Origin: Thermoplasmata archaeon
GTDB taxonomy: Archaea; Thermoplasmatota; Thermoplasmata; UBA184
NCBI GenBank assembly: GCA_030039915.1
Contig: JASHUP010000185.1
Location: 1 to 10,620 of the forward strand
Length of the DNA: 10,620 nt
Direction: 5' to 3'
The number at the start of each line of letters is the position of its first letter. Position 1 is the stretch's first letter. Below are positions 1 to 6,201 of the stretch, one piece after another. The notes beneath the pieces are model-generated. The model saw only the letters and a list, made by a program, of their open reading frames with translations, searched no databases and had not been told where the DNA came from. The translations under genes and the position numbers were made by a program.

Positions 1-1415
1 CGTATGCTGAGCTGAGGGCCGAGTCCGCGCGTCTCGCGAGCGAGGTGGGCGACGTGCTCGCGGTCGGCGGAGTAGTACCGCTGATGGAGCAGTATCGGTT
101 CCCCGAGCTCGCACGGGTCCTCGAGTCCGCGCGGCCCGCGCTCTCCCCGGCCGCCGCGGTGCACCTCTTCGGCACGGGACACCCGATGACGTTCGCGTTC
201 GCGGCGCTCTTCGGGGTCGACCTCTTCGACTCCTCCGCCTACCACAAGTTCGCGCGCCGCGGCAATCTGATGTTCCCGGAGGGCACGGTGGCGCTCGACG
301 ACGTACGGGAGGCGGCCTGCTTCTGTTCGCTCTGCGCCGAGATGCCCCTTCCCGAGGTGGCTCGCCGTCCGGCCGAGGAACGGGAGCGTCGTGTGGCGGC
401 GCACAACTTGCTCGTCTCGATGGAGGAGATCGGTCGTGTGCGGCAATCGATCCGGGACGGCACGTTGTGGGAACTCGCCGAGCGGAGGACGACGGCCCAT
501 CCCGCGCTGCGCGCGGGCCTCCGCGAAGCGACGGCCCACCCGGACGTCTTCCTCCCGACCGAGCCCGCGTCCCGACGCGCGTTTCGCGAGGTCGTCGCCG
601 AGAGCGCGCTTCGACCCGCCGGCGTTCGGTTTCGACATCGCGTCGAGGTTTTCCGGGTCGGTCGCGAGGCCGGCCGCCTCGTTCCTCGGTTTCCCCTGCG
701 CCCCGAGTACCTCGAGCACCTTCCCACCGCGGACCGATCGGGCCGCTCGCTCGAATGGGAGAGCTCGACTCCCTTCGGGTCCGTCCCGGTCGAACTCACG
801 GACCTCTATCCCGTCGGGCCCTACCTCGGGGTTGAGGAGTACGTTCTCCGCCCTCGGCATCGTTCCCCCGAGGCGTTCGCTTCGATCGTTCGAGAGACCG
901 TGGGCTCGCAGGTCGATACTGGGAGCGACTGGACCTCGTCCTGGGACGTTCGGCAGCTCTCCCGGCTCCTCGAGTGGCAGTACGGGCCGCTGACCGCTTC
1001 CAAGGTTGCGAAGGGGCTTCGAGCGGAACGATCCCGGCGCACCGGGCGGCTACGGGCCATCGTTCGTGACGGAGAGGCAAGGTTCGTCGTCGGGACCGAC
1101 GGCGTCCCACGGCCGACGTTCCGCGGGGCGAAGGAGCTCCACGCCCACCTCGATCCCGGTCGGGAGCGTGTCGTGGTCGACGACGACGCCGCGCCGTTCG
1201 TTCGGGAAGGAAAGAGCCTCTTCTCGTCGTTCGTGGCTCAGGCCGATCCGGCCCTCGTCCCCGGCGCGTCCGCGCTCCTCGTGGACGGAAGCGACACCCT
1301 GCTCGCGGTCGGGCGGCTGATGCTGGCCCCGAGTGAAATGGGTCGACTTCGACGCGGGGTGGCGGTCCGAGTCACGGCTCACGCCCGGTCGCCGTCCCCC
1401 GACGCAGAAGAGTGA
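1..1415 (+). CDS. tgtA: Archaeal tRNA-guanine(15) transglycosylase, 3' part (5' end outside window)
   Basis: This enzyme exchanges guanine 15 of tRNA for preQ0, the first tRNA step of archaeosine synthesis. The frame is open to the left edge (first whole codon at 3), so the N-terminal part of the catalytic barrel is missing and 470 residues are visible. Seen: the GGVVPLM and HLFGTGHPM stretches typical of the family, then DLFDSS whose second Asp (codon 228-230) aligns with the known nucleophile. Thirty residues later comes the zinc motif CFCSLC, with its fourth ligand His 28 residues after the first Cys, exactly the spacing I recall for the Pyrococcus enzyme. HNLLVSMEEI and IRDGTLWEL follow. 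A middle region with PFGSVPVEL and EWQYGPLTA matches archaeal C-terminal domains. The last ~75 residues (VVVDDDAAPFVREGKS through GVAVRVTA) are a PUA RNA-binding domain. The protein is complete at the C-terminus. No frameshift is visible. Confidence 0.93.
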   Translation, partial: YAELRAESARLASEVGDVLAVGGVVPLMEQYRFPELARVLESARPALSPAAAVHLFGTGHPMTFAFAALFGVDLFDSSAYHKFARRGNLMFPEGTVALDDVREAACFCSLCAEMPLPEVARRPAEERERRVAAHNLLVSMEEIGRVRQSIRDGTLWELAERRTTAHPALRAGLREATAHPDVFLPTEPASRRAFREVVAESALRPAGVRFRHRVEVFRVGREAGRLVPRFPLRPEYLEHLPTADRSGRSLEWESSTPFGSVPVELTDLYPVGPYLGVEEYVLRPRHRSPEAFASIVRETVGSQVDTGSDWTSSWDVRQLSRLLEWQYGPLTASKVAKGLRAERSRRTGRLRAIVRDGEARFVVGTDGVPRPTFRGAKELHAHLDPGRERVVVDDDAAPFVREGKSLFSSFVAQADPALVPGASALLVDGSDTLLAVGRLMLAPSEMGRLRRGVAVRVTAHARSPSPDAEE

Positions 1416-1461
1416 GCGCAGGCACGGCCGGGCGAAGTACCGCAACGCTTTGACCCGCCCC

Positions 1462-1468
1462 CTTTAAT
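1462..1468 (+). promoter_or_regulatory. TATA-like box upstream of the 76-residue gene
   Basis: An AT-rich patch (ctttaat) stands out in the GC-rich gap after tgtA. A start site about 25 nt downstream would fall near 1490, giving a leader of about 20 nt before the ATG at 1511. A GAGGAG at 1489-1494 lies 16 nt from the ATG, too far for a convincing Shine-Dalgarno site. The call rests on position and base composition only. Confidence 0.4.
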
Positions 1469-1510
1469 GCGACCGAAGGTAGGGCGAAGAGGAGCCGACG
1501 CACGCGTGCG

Positions 1511-1741
1511 ATGACCCGAACCTTCCTCCTTCTCCAGCTCGACAGCGAGGGTGCGCCCTATTCGGAGGTCGCCTCGATCCTGGAGGACATTGGCTTCCAA
1601 CCCGAGACCGAAGGATACGACTTTCTCTACGATTGGGGCCGGCCGGCGACCATCGCCGAGTCGCTCGCGTTCGCGGACCGGATCCAGGAAGCGTTGCGGG
1701 GAAAGCGGGTGCGCTTCCGGATCGAGTCCACCGAGGACTGA
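1511..1741 (+). CDS. Small acidic protein of unknown function (76 aa)
   Basis: I do not recognise a named family. The 76-residue product reads as alternating strands and helices: strand TFLLLQL, helix PYSEVASILEDIGF, strand YDFLYDW, a longer helix from IAESLAF to EALRG, and strand VRFRIE. This beta-alpha-beta-alpha-beta order fits a small ferredoxin-like or dimerising fold. It has no Cys or His cluster, no signal peptide and no membrane segment. It looks real rather than a shadow: composition is balanced, not Arg/Pro-rich, no better frame competes, and it fills the gap between tgtA (95 bp upstream) and kae1 (56 bp downstream) on the same strand. A role near tRNA modification is only guilt by association. 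It does not resemble the KEOPS subunits Pcc1 or Cgi121 as far as I can judge. Confidence 0.72.
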   Translation: MTRTFLLLQLDSEGAPYSEVASILEDIGFQPETEGYDFLYDWGRPATIAESLAFADRIQEALRGKRVRFRIESTED

Positions 1742-1768
1742 CGCGCCGGCTCTCGCCCCGAGGCGGGG

Positions 1769-1776
1769 GTTATATC
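1769..1776 (+). promoter_or_regulatory. TATA-like box for kae1, leaderless spacing
   Basis: The motif gttatatc is the clearest TATA-like element in the window. Its centre is about 25 nt before the kae1 ATG at 1798, so transcription would begin at or next to the start codon. A GGTGG at 1785-1789 could serve as a weak Shine-Dalgarno site if the transcript starts further upstream. Confidence 0.55.
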
Positions 1777-1797
1777 GGACGTCCCGGTGGTCGCTCG

Positions 1798-2784
1798 ATG
1801 GTCGTTCTCGGGATCGAGTCCACCGCGCACACTGCGTCGGTGGGGATCGTCACAGAGGACGCCTCGGTCCTCGGGCTCGCGTCGGACTTCTATCGGCCCC
1901 CCTCGGGCGGAATCCACCCCCGGGAGGCCGCAAATCACCACGTTGACGTCCTACCGAACCTCGTCGAACAAGCCCTCGAGAGCGCCCACGTTCGTCCGAA
2001 CGAGCTCGATGCGGTGGCCTTCGCGCAAGGTCCTGGGCTCGGTCCGTGCCTGCGAGCGGGCGCGACCGTGGCTCGGATGCTTTCCCTCGCCTGGAACCGT
2101 CCGCTCGTCCCCGTCAACCACTGCGTGGCGCATGTGGAGATCGCCCGCGTTCTGAGCGGGCTTGACGACCCGCTTCTCCTCTATGCGAGCGGTGGGAACA
2201 CGCAGGTCATCGCGTACGCACGGGGCCGCTACCGCGTTCTCGGGGAGACCTTGGACATCGGGGTCGGGAACTTCCTCGACAAGCTCTGGATCGGCATGGG
2301 AGGCACCTTCCCGGGTGGTCCGGCGCTCGAAGCGGAAGCGCGGTCGGGCGAGGAACTGCTGCCCCTGCCGTACTCCGTCCACGGGATGGACGTCGCGTTC
2401 TCGGGTATTCTCACGGCAACGCTGGCCCTTCATCGACGCGGCGTGCCCCGACCGGACCTCGCCTATTCGGTGGAAGCCACCTCCTACTCGATGCTGACGG
2501 AGATCACCGAACGGGCCCTCGCGCACCGAGGTCGAGACGCGGTCGTGCTCGGGGGCGGCGTCGCGTGCAACGGTCGGCTCCGCGAGATGGTCCGGGCGAT
2601 GAGCGAGGGTCGGGGCGGAACGATGTTCGCTCCCCCGAAGTCACTGTGCGTCGACAACGGCGCGATGATCGCGTGGACGGGTCATCTCGCGTTCGGCGCC
2701 GGAGTGACAACGGCCGTGGACCTGTCCGCGGTTCAGCCGCGGCAGCGCACCGACCTCGTGCCGACGCCCTGGCGGGCGGACTGA
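1798..2784 (+). CDS. kae1: Kae1 (TsaD/Kae1 family), tRNA N6-threonylcarbamoyladenosine synthase subunit of KEOPS
   Basis: Kae1 transfers threonylcarbamoyl from its adenylate to A37 of ANN-decoding tRNAs as the catalytic subunit of the KEOPS complex in the cytoplasm. The ATG at 1798 gives 328 residues, the usual archaeal Kae1 length, and places VVLGIEST at the N-terminus. The frame stays open upstream to 1633, but that part has no family similarity and overlaps the preceding gene. Seen: ASKHA ATPase-fold motifs, metal ligands H108 and H112 (NHCVAHVE), SGGNTQV (131-137), GVGNFLDK, PGGP, GMDVAFSG, LGGGVACNGRL (251-261) and D286 in CVDNGAMIA, the third metal ligand. The protein stops here with no C-terminal Bud32 kinase, unlike the Kae1-Bud32 fusions known in Thermoplasma and haloarchaea, so Bud32 must be encoded elsewhere. 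It appears to have its own promoter. Confidence 0.95.
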   Translation: MVVLGIESTAHTASVGIVTEDASVLGLASDFYRPPSGGIHPREAANHHVDVLPNLVEQALESAHVRPNELDAVAFAQGPGLGPCLRAGATVARMLSLAWNRPLVPVNHCVAHVEIARVLSGLDDPLLLYASGGNTQVIAYARGRYRVLGETLDIGVGNFLDKLWIGMGGTFPGGPALEAEARSGEELLPLPYSVHGMDVAFSGILTATLALHRRGVPRPDLAYSVEATSYSMLTEITERALAHRGRDAVVLGGGVACNGRLREMVRAMSEGRGGTMFAPPKSLCVDNGAMIAWTGHLAFGAGVTTAVDLSAVQPRQRTDLVPTPWRAD

Positions 2785-2785
2785 G

Positions 2786-2804
2786 CGTTCTGCGGTTATG
2801 AACG
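2786..2804 (+). promoter_or_regulatory. Interrupted palindrome CGTTC-N9-GAACG bracketing a TATA-like box
   Basis: Two perfect 5-bp arms (2786-2790 and 2800-2804) flank nine bases that contain most of the TATA-like ggttatga at 2794-2801. A protein bound here would compete with TBP, so this could be an operator. The same arm sequence and nine-base gap occur upstream of the BlaI-family gene at 6077-6095. Arms this short can arise by chance in GC-rich DNA. Confidence 0.35.
2794..2801 (+). promoter_or_regulatory. TATA-like box for the geranylgeranyl-reductase-family gene
   Basis: The motif ggttatga is centred about 26 nt before the ATG at 2824, again giving a leaderless or nearly leaderless transcript. 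GGAG at 2818-2821 is only 2 nt from the ATG, too close to work as a Shine-Dalgarno site. The gap after kae1 is only 39 bp, so read-through from kae1 is also possible. Confidence 0.5.
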
Positions 2805-2823
2805 GGCAACGGCTACCGGAGCG

Positions 2824-4068
2824 ATGGACGCGGTAGACGTCCTGGTCGTCGGGGCCGGCCCCGCCGGGTCGACGGCCGCGGCCCGGCTCGCGAGCGGAGG
2901 GCACCGGGTCGTCCTCATCGAGGAGCACCCACGGGTCGGGCACCCGGTGCAATGTGCCGGTCTCGTTTCGCAACGGGTGCTCGACCTCGCGGGTTCGAGC
3001 ACGATGGTACGAACCTCGGTCCGAGGCGCGAGCGTGTTCGGCCCGTCGCTCGAGTCGATCTCCTTCCGAGCCCCCTCGGCCCGGGCGTTCGTGATCGACC
3101 GGGCGGGCCTCGACGTCTATCTCGCCGACCGGGCCGCGCGAGCGGGTGCGGAAGTTCGGACGTCGACCCGTTTCGACTCGGTCGAGGGCGAGTCCTCCGA
3201 CCGTCTCACGGTCCGCGTCCGGGGGCCGGACGGCGCTGCCGAGCAGCTCCGCCCCCGTCTCGTGATCGGCGCGGATGGGGTCGCGAGTGCCGTGGCCCGA
3301 GCGTTCCGCCTTCGGCGACCGGTCGAGGTCCTGCCGGCCTTTGAAGCCGAGTTCCCGGTGAGTCCGGGCGACCCCGACACCGTGGAGGTCTACCTTGGCC
3401 GCGCCTTCGCGCCGGGCCTCTTCGGTTGGTGGATCCCCGACGGAAGCGGCGGGGCCCGGGTCGGCGTCGCGGTCGATGCCGACGGAACGCCGGCCCGGAC
3501 GTACTTCGATCGCCTCCTCGACCACCTTTCACGCCGCTTTGGCCGACGCCTTGCGAGCCCGACGGCCTACCTGGTCTCCGGGATACCGATCGGATCGATG
3601 CCGCGCACCCACGCGCGTCGGGCGCTGCTCGTCGGCGACGCCGCGGCGCAGGTGAAGCCGCTCTCGGGCGGAGGGATCTTCACGGGGATGAAGTGCGCCG
3701 AGATCGCCGCGGACGTCGCCTCCCGAGCCCTCGGCGCGAACGACCTTTCCGAGGGAACGCTCGCCGAGTACGACCGTCGATGGCGGAGCGAGCTCGGAGA
3801 GGAGTTCCGTCGGGCGCTCTACCTGCGCCGATTGTTCGCGCGGCTCACCGACGACGAGCTCGATCGCGTGGTCCGTGCCCTCCACGGAGCCCGGCTCGCC
3901 GAAACGATCGTCGCCTTCGGCGACATCGACTTCCCGACGCGGGTCGCCCGGGAACTCCTGCGAGAGTCCCCCGGGCTCGTTCGCTTGCTCCCGAAGGCCT
4001 TCGGTGCCTGGGTCTCCCCCGGCGCCTACCGGGCCCCCGAGCTCGACTTCGGTCCTCGGCGGAAGTAG
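2824..4068 (+). CDS. Geranylgeranyl reductase family FAD-dependent oxidoreductase
   Basis: Archaeal members of this family reduce double bonds in the isoprenoid chains of membrane lipids (digeranylgeranylglycerophospholipid reductase) or related prenyl compounds, at the cytoplasmic membrane face. The product is 414 residues, close to the usual length. Seen: the N-terminal Rossmann motif GAGPAG at 10-15 for FAD, a conserved Cys at 44 in VQCAGLVS, the GADG motif near 149-152, FGWWIPDG near 200-207, and the second FAD motif GDAAAQVKPLSGGG at 271-284. These order and spacing features fit the p-hydroxybenzoate-hydroxylase-like fold of the family. The exact substrate cannot be read from sequence: lipid reductase is most likely, and a quinone-chain reductase is the main alternative. 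Its last 43 bp overlap the convergent surface-protein gene, and a palindrome at its promoter may place it under repressor control. Confidence 0.9.
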   Translation: MDAVDVLVVGAGPAGSTAAARLASGGHRVVLIEEHPRVGHPVQCAGLVSQRVLDLAGSSTMVRTSVRGASVFGPSLESISFRAPSARAFVIDRAGLDVYLADRAARAGAEVRTSTRFDSVEGESSDRLTVRVRGPDGAAEQLRPRLVIGADGVASAVARAFRLRRPVEVLPAFEAEFPVSPGDPDTVEVYLGRAFAPGLFGWWIPDGSGGARVGVAVDADGTPARTYFDRLLDHLSRRFGRRLASPTAYLVSGIPIGSMPRTHARRALLVGDAAAQVKPLSGGGIFTGMKCAEIAADVASRALGANDLSEGTLAEYDRRWRSELGEEFRRALYLRRLFARLTDDELDRVVRALHGARLAETIVAFGDIDFPTRVARELLRESPGLVRLLPKAFGAWVSPGAYRAPELDFGPRRK

Positions 4069-4763
4069 ACGAACGCGCCGGCGCCCACGAGGAGAATCGC
4101 GGCCGCTAGGATGAGGGCCAGTGCGATGTCCCAGTTCGACGACGCGACGTAGATCGCCGTCTCCGCGGTCACTCCCGATACCCCGAGCGTGGTGAGGTTG
4201 AGGGTCGTGCTCCCGTTCGGGAGCTCGGTCGCGGCGTCCCAGACGCTCGCCGAGAACCAGCCCCGAGACTCGAGGCGATAGTTCGTCCCGTTCGCCGTGA
4301 ACGATAGCGCGGTTCGAACCGCGAACGTTCCGGCCGGGGTGGTCGAGGCGGTAGCGACCCCCACCGAACCGTCGACGCGGCTCCCGGGCGAGATCCCGGA
4401 GAGCGAGACGTTGACGGAAGACCCGGAGGAGCTGACGCCCAAGAGCACCGGCGGCGCCGTGCCGGCGACGGAGGACGTCGCGTTGCCGGGGAAGGCGTTG
4501 AAGGCGTACACGTCCAGGGTCACGACCACGTTCGACATCGGGAAGAAACCCGACGGGTCCGCGACCTGGAAGCCGAGGGTGCCCTGGGCGCCCGGTGCCA
4601 AGTCGGGCCCGCTGAGGTGGGAGAGGAAAGTCGAGTCGTAGCCGATCGGAAGCGGGGGAAACGGCGCGGCCGCGGCCACCGACGGCGGGCCGGCGGCGAG
4701 GGAAACGAGACTGAGTACGATCGCGACCGACGAGAAGATCCGTCGCCCGAGCGACCTACTCAC
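4026..4763 (-). CDS. Secreted, C-terminally membrane-anchored surface protein of unknown function (245 aa)
   Basis: Seen: a positively charged N-terminus and hydrophobic signal segment (about residues 8-33, ending in an Ala-rich stretch), and an extracellular Ser/Thr/Gly/Val-rich region of about 175 residues with beta-rich texture. Five N-glycosylation sequons follow (Asn 94, 118, 158, 183, 189), then one membrane helix at about 211-234 and a short basic tail containing YFRRG. This layout is typical of archaeal cell-surface proteins. I recognise no enzymatic motif and no Cys. The start is GTG at 4763, which overlaps the upstream protease gene stop by 8 bp, so translation is probably coupled. 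A role as target, adaptor or sensor ectodomain for the protease is inference. The 3' end overlaps the convergent reductase gene. A 16-bp perfect palindrome lies inside the coding region at 4308-4323. Confidence 0.8.
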   Translation of the reverse strand: MSRSLGRRIFSSVAIVLSLVSLAAGPPSVAAAAPFPPLPIGYDSTFLSHLSGPDLAPGAQGTLGFQVADPSGFFPMSNVVVTLDVYAFNAFPGNATSSVAGTAPPVLLGVSSSGSSVNVSLSGISPGSRVDGSVGVATASTTPAGTFAVRTALSFTANGTNYRLESRGWFSASVWDAATELPNGSTTLNLTTLGVSGVTAETAIYVASSNWDIALALILAAAILLVGAGAFVYFRRGPKSSSGAR

Positions 4764-5652
4764 CGACGTCCTCCGGGAACCGTCCGCTCTCCGCGAGCGC
4801 GATCAGCCGCCGGATCCGCTCCATCGCCTGGCGATGGCCACGTCGGCCCCCGACGCCCAGGAGGCCCGGAAGACTCCCGCTCATGGGCGCGGACATCGCC
4901 GTCGCCTTGAACAGCGCCCGGGCGAGCGCGCGGGGCCGCTGCGTGAGGGCGACCGCGTCCAGGTCCGCGCGGTACTCTTCGCGGCGCGTGAGGGACTCCG
5001 CGAAGAAGGCGAGGATCGGGTCCCACCGCAGGAGCCGAGAGAGAGTCCGGAAGAACGTGAGATACCGACCGTCGAGCTCCCGCAGGTGGCTCACCTCGTG
5101 TGCGAGCACCGCTTCCCACTCCGGCGAAGAGAGCTCGGCGGAGAGTCGGTGGGAGACCATGACCACGTCCCGCCGTCGGAGCCCGCGAGCGCCCCCGCGC
5201 TCGATCAGCGTGAACGCAAAGGCGCCCCCGGTCGCCGAGTTGAATTCTCGCAGGCTCGTGGCGGTGGCGGGTCGGGGAAGTCGGGCCGGCCAGGCGATCT
5301 CCCGAGACGGAAACAGCCGCAGGAAGCCGCGGCCCACGATCTGGCTCAGCAGGAAGGCGACGAGGAACACGCAGAACGCGCCCAACGCCCCGGCGACCCA
5401 GACGGGCAAGGCTCTCGGCTCGAACAGGAGGACCGGGGACTCCGCGAGACGAACGACGGCCGTCCAGCCGCCGTTGAGGAGCACCCACATCAGCGCGGTC
5501 GTCGCGAGGAGCGCCCAGACGCCGAGGAAGACGGCGGAGAGGCGGAAGAGCGTCGACGAGCCCGAGCGTCGGAACGCGAAGGCGAGGGCCGATCCGAGGC
5601 CGGCCCAGACGACCACGGGCAGAAAGAGGAGGGCGAGGGCGTCGGAGGACAT
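4756..5652 (-). CDS. Membrane zinc metalloprotease of the M56/M48 (BlaR1/HtpX-like) gluzincin type
   Basis: The 298-residue product has hydrophobic segments at about 5-27, 37-60 and 83-107, then a cytoplasmic-type catalytic region. Zinc site: HEVSH at 185-189 (ligands H185 and H189, catalytic E186) and a downstream EYRAD at 226-230 whose Glu is the likely third ligand, followed by D232-A233-V234. The RWDP at 210-212 and REEYRAD context resemble the M56 (BlaR1/MecR1) peptidases, while EYRAD is also seen in M48 HtpX, so the subfamily is uncertain. It lacks the penicillin-binding sensor domain of true BlaR1, and nothing after the protease region looks like a sensor. It follows the BlaI-family gene by 18 bp and runs into the surface-protein gene. 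By analogy it may cleave the repressor in response to an envelope signal, which is not shown by the sequence. Confidence 0.85.
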   Translation of the reverse strand: MSSDALALLFLPVVVWAGLGSALAFAFRRSGSSTLFRLSAVFLGVWALLATTALMWVLLNGGWTAVVRLAESPVLLFEPRALPVWVAGALGAFCVFLVAFLLSQIVGRGFLRLFPSREIAWPARLPRPATATSLREFNSATGGAFAFTLIERGGARGLRRRDVVMVSHRLSAELSSPEWEAVLAHEVSHLRELDGRYLTFFRTLSRLLRWDPILAFFAESLTRREEYRADLDAVALTQRPRALARALFKATAMSAPMSGSLPGLLGVGGRRGHRQAMERIRRLIALAESGRFPEDVGE

Positions 5653-5670
5653 GGTCGGAGCGTCGGGAGC

Positions 5671-6030
5671 TCAGTCGAGCCCCAGCCGACGTCGGAGCTC
5701 GCTTTCCTCCGATGGGTTCAGTTTCGCAATCTCCTCGTTCAGGTGGACGACCCCCGCGGGGCCGAACATGTCGACCACGCCGCGGAGGACGTTCATGAGG
5801 TATTTGTGTTCGACGTTCGCGGGCCGGTAAACATAGCGCTCTCCGCCGCGGCAGGTCTCGCGCCGCCGCCTCACCAAGCCCTTGGAGAACAGGCGGGAAA
5901 GAATCGTGGCCACGGTCGTGTAGGCCACGCGGATGCCGCGTCGTTCGAGCTCCTTTCGGACGTCCCGGGCCGGTGCTTCTTTGAGCCCCCGGAGCGAAGC
6001 GAGGACCTCTGATTCGAGCGATCCGAGCAT
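5671..6030 (-). CDS. BlaI/MecI/CopY-family winged-helix transcriptional repressor
   Basis: The 119-residue product has the family's usual length and order. An N-terminal winged helix begins LGSLESEVLASL, and the recognition helix region AYTTVATILSRLFSKGLV covers about residues 37-53. The wing carries RRRRET and YVYRP (66-70). The C-terminal helical part from about 73 onward would dimerise and, in BlaI/MecI, carries the protease cleavage site. The recognition and wing segment closely matches the BlaI consensus (TTV, RL, KGL, R, Y-Y). There is a single Cys (C60) and no metal cluster. ATG at 6030 is preceded by no Shine-Dalgarno site, and a TATA-like box lies about 43 nt upstream. It is the first gene of the operon with the membrane protease, the arrangement known for bla and mec control. 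Autorepression at the adjacent palindromes is likely but inferred. Confidence 0.9.
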   Translation of the reverse strand: MLGSLESEVLASLRGLKEAPARDVRKELERRGIRVAYTTVATILSRLFSKGLVRRRRETCRGGERYVYRPANVEHKYLMNVLRGVVDMFGPAGVVHLNEEIAKLNPSEESELRRRLGLD

Positions 6031-6070
6031 TCCGGGGGCCTCGTTCGCGGAGCGAGGGGGAGGTCCTGCC

Positions 6071-6076
6071 TTAACA
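6071..6076 (-). promoter_or_regulatory. TATA-like box for the BlaI-protease-surface protein operon
   Basis: Read on the minus strand, the AT-rich patch tgttaa is the best TATA candidate upstream of the BlaI-family gene. A start site about 25 nt downstream would be near 6047, leaving a leader of roughly 17 nt. It directly abuts the palindrome starting at 6077, so a bound repressor would block TBP/TFB access. Confidence 0.4.
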
Positions 6077-6106
6077 CGTTCGACGCATGCGAACGAACCA
6101 GTTCGT
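6077..6106. promoter_or_regulatory. Overlapping inverted repeats, candidate repressor operator
   Basis: Seen: CGTTCG (6077-6082) faces CGAACG (6090-6095), and ACGAAC (6093-6098) faces GTTCGT (6101-6106) across a two-base centre. That puts four GTTCG/CGAAC half-sites in 30 bp. A further 5-bp inverted repeat, ACGGA and TCCGT, lies at 6107-6122, and another GTTCG lies at 6043-6047 within the presumed leader. BlaI-type proteins bind short dyads as dimers, so this is the natural place for its operator. Binding is inferred. Confidence 0.5.
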
Positions 6107-6170
6107 ACGGACCGTATTCCGTCCTAGACGGCGACCCCGCGCGCAGGGTGGGTGGCGCGGGGTCGGCAAG

Positions 6171-6178
6171 GGTTAATG
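6171..6178 (+). promoter_or_regulatory. TATA-like box for the cbs-cgl-cysS operon; supports the GTG start at 6202
   Basis: The motif ggttaatg is centred about 27 nt before the GTG at 6202. The upstream in-frame GTG at 6148 would place this box inside the coding region, so the box argues for the shorter protein and a leaderless transcript. No Shine-Dalgarno site precedes the GTG. Confidence 0.55.
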
Positions 6179-6201
6179 GGGGTGCCTCGTTCCGCGGCCC
6201 C

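Noticed and set aside
1633..1797. 55-residue N-terminal extension of Kae1
   Set aside because: It overlaps the 76-residue gene and lacks family similarity. The ATG at 1798 gives the canonical VLGIEST start and has a TATA-like box at the right distance.
4311..4320. GGTTCGAACC resembling a tRNA T-loop or an attachment-site core
   Set aside because: No acceptor, D or anticodon arm can be built around it, there is no duplicate elsewhere in the window and no integrase nearby. It lies inside a coding frame.
4834..6012. 392-codon open frame on the plus strand opposite the protease and BlaI-family genes
   Set aside because: The minus-strand products show zinc-protease and winged-helix motifs. This frame gives a low-complexity Arg/Glu/Gly-rich product and would bridge two real genes.
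6148..6201. Upstream GTG start that would add 18 residues to cystathionine beta-synthase
   Set aside because: It would place the TATA-like box inside the gene and add a sequence not seen at the start of this family. GTG 6202 fits leaderless spacing.
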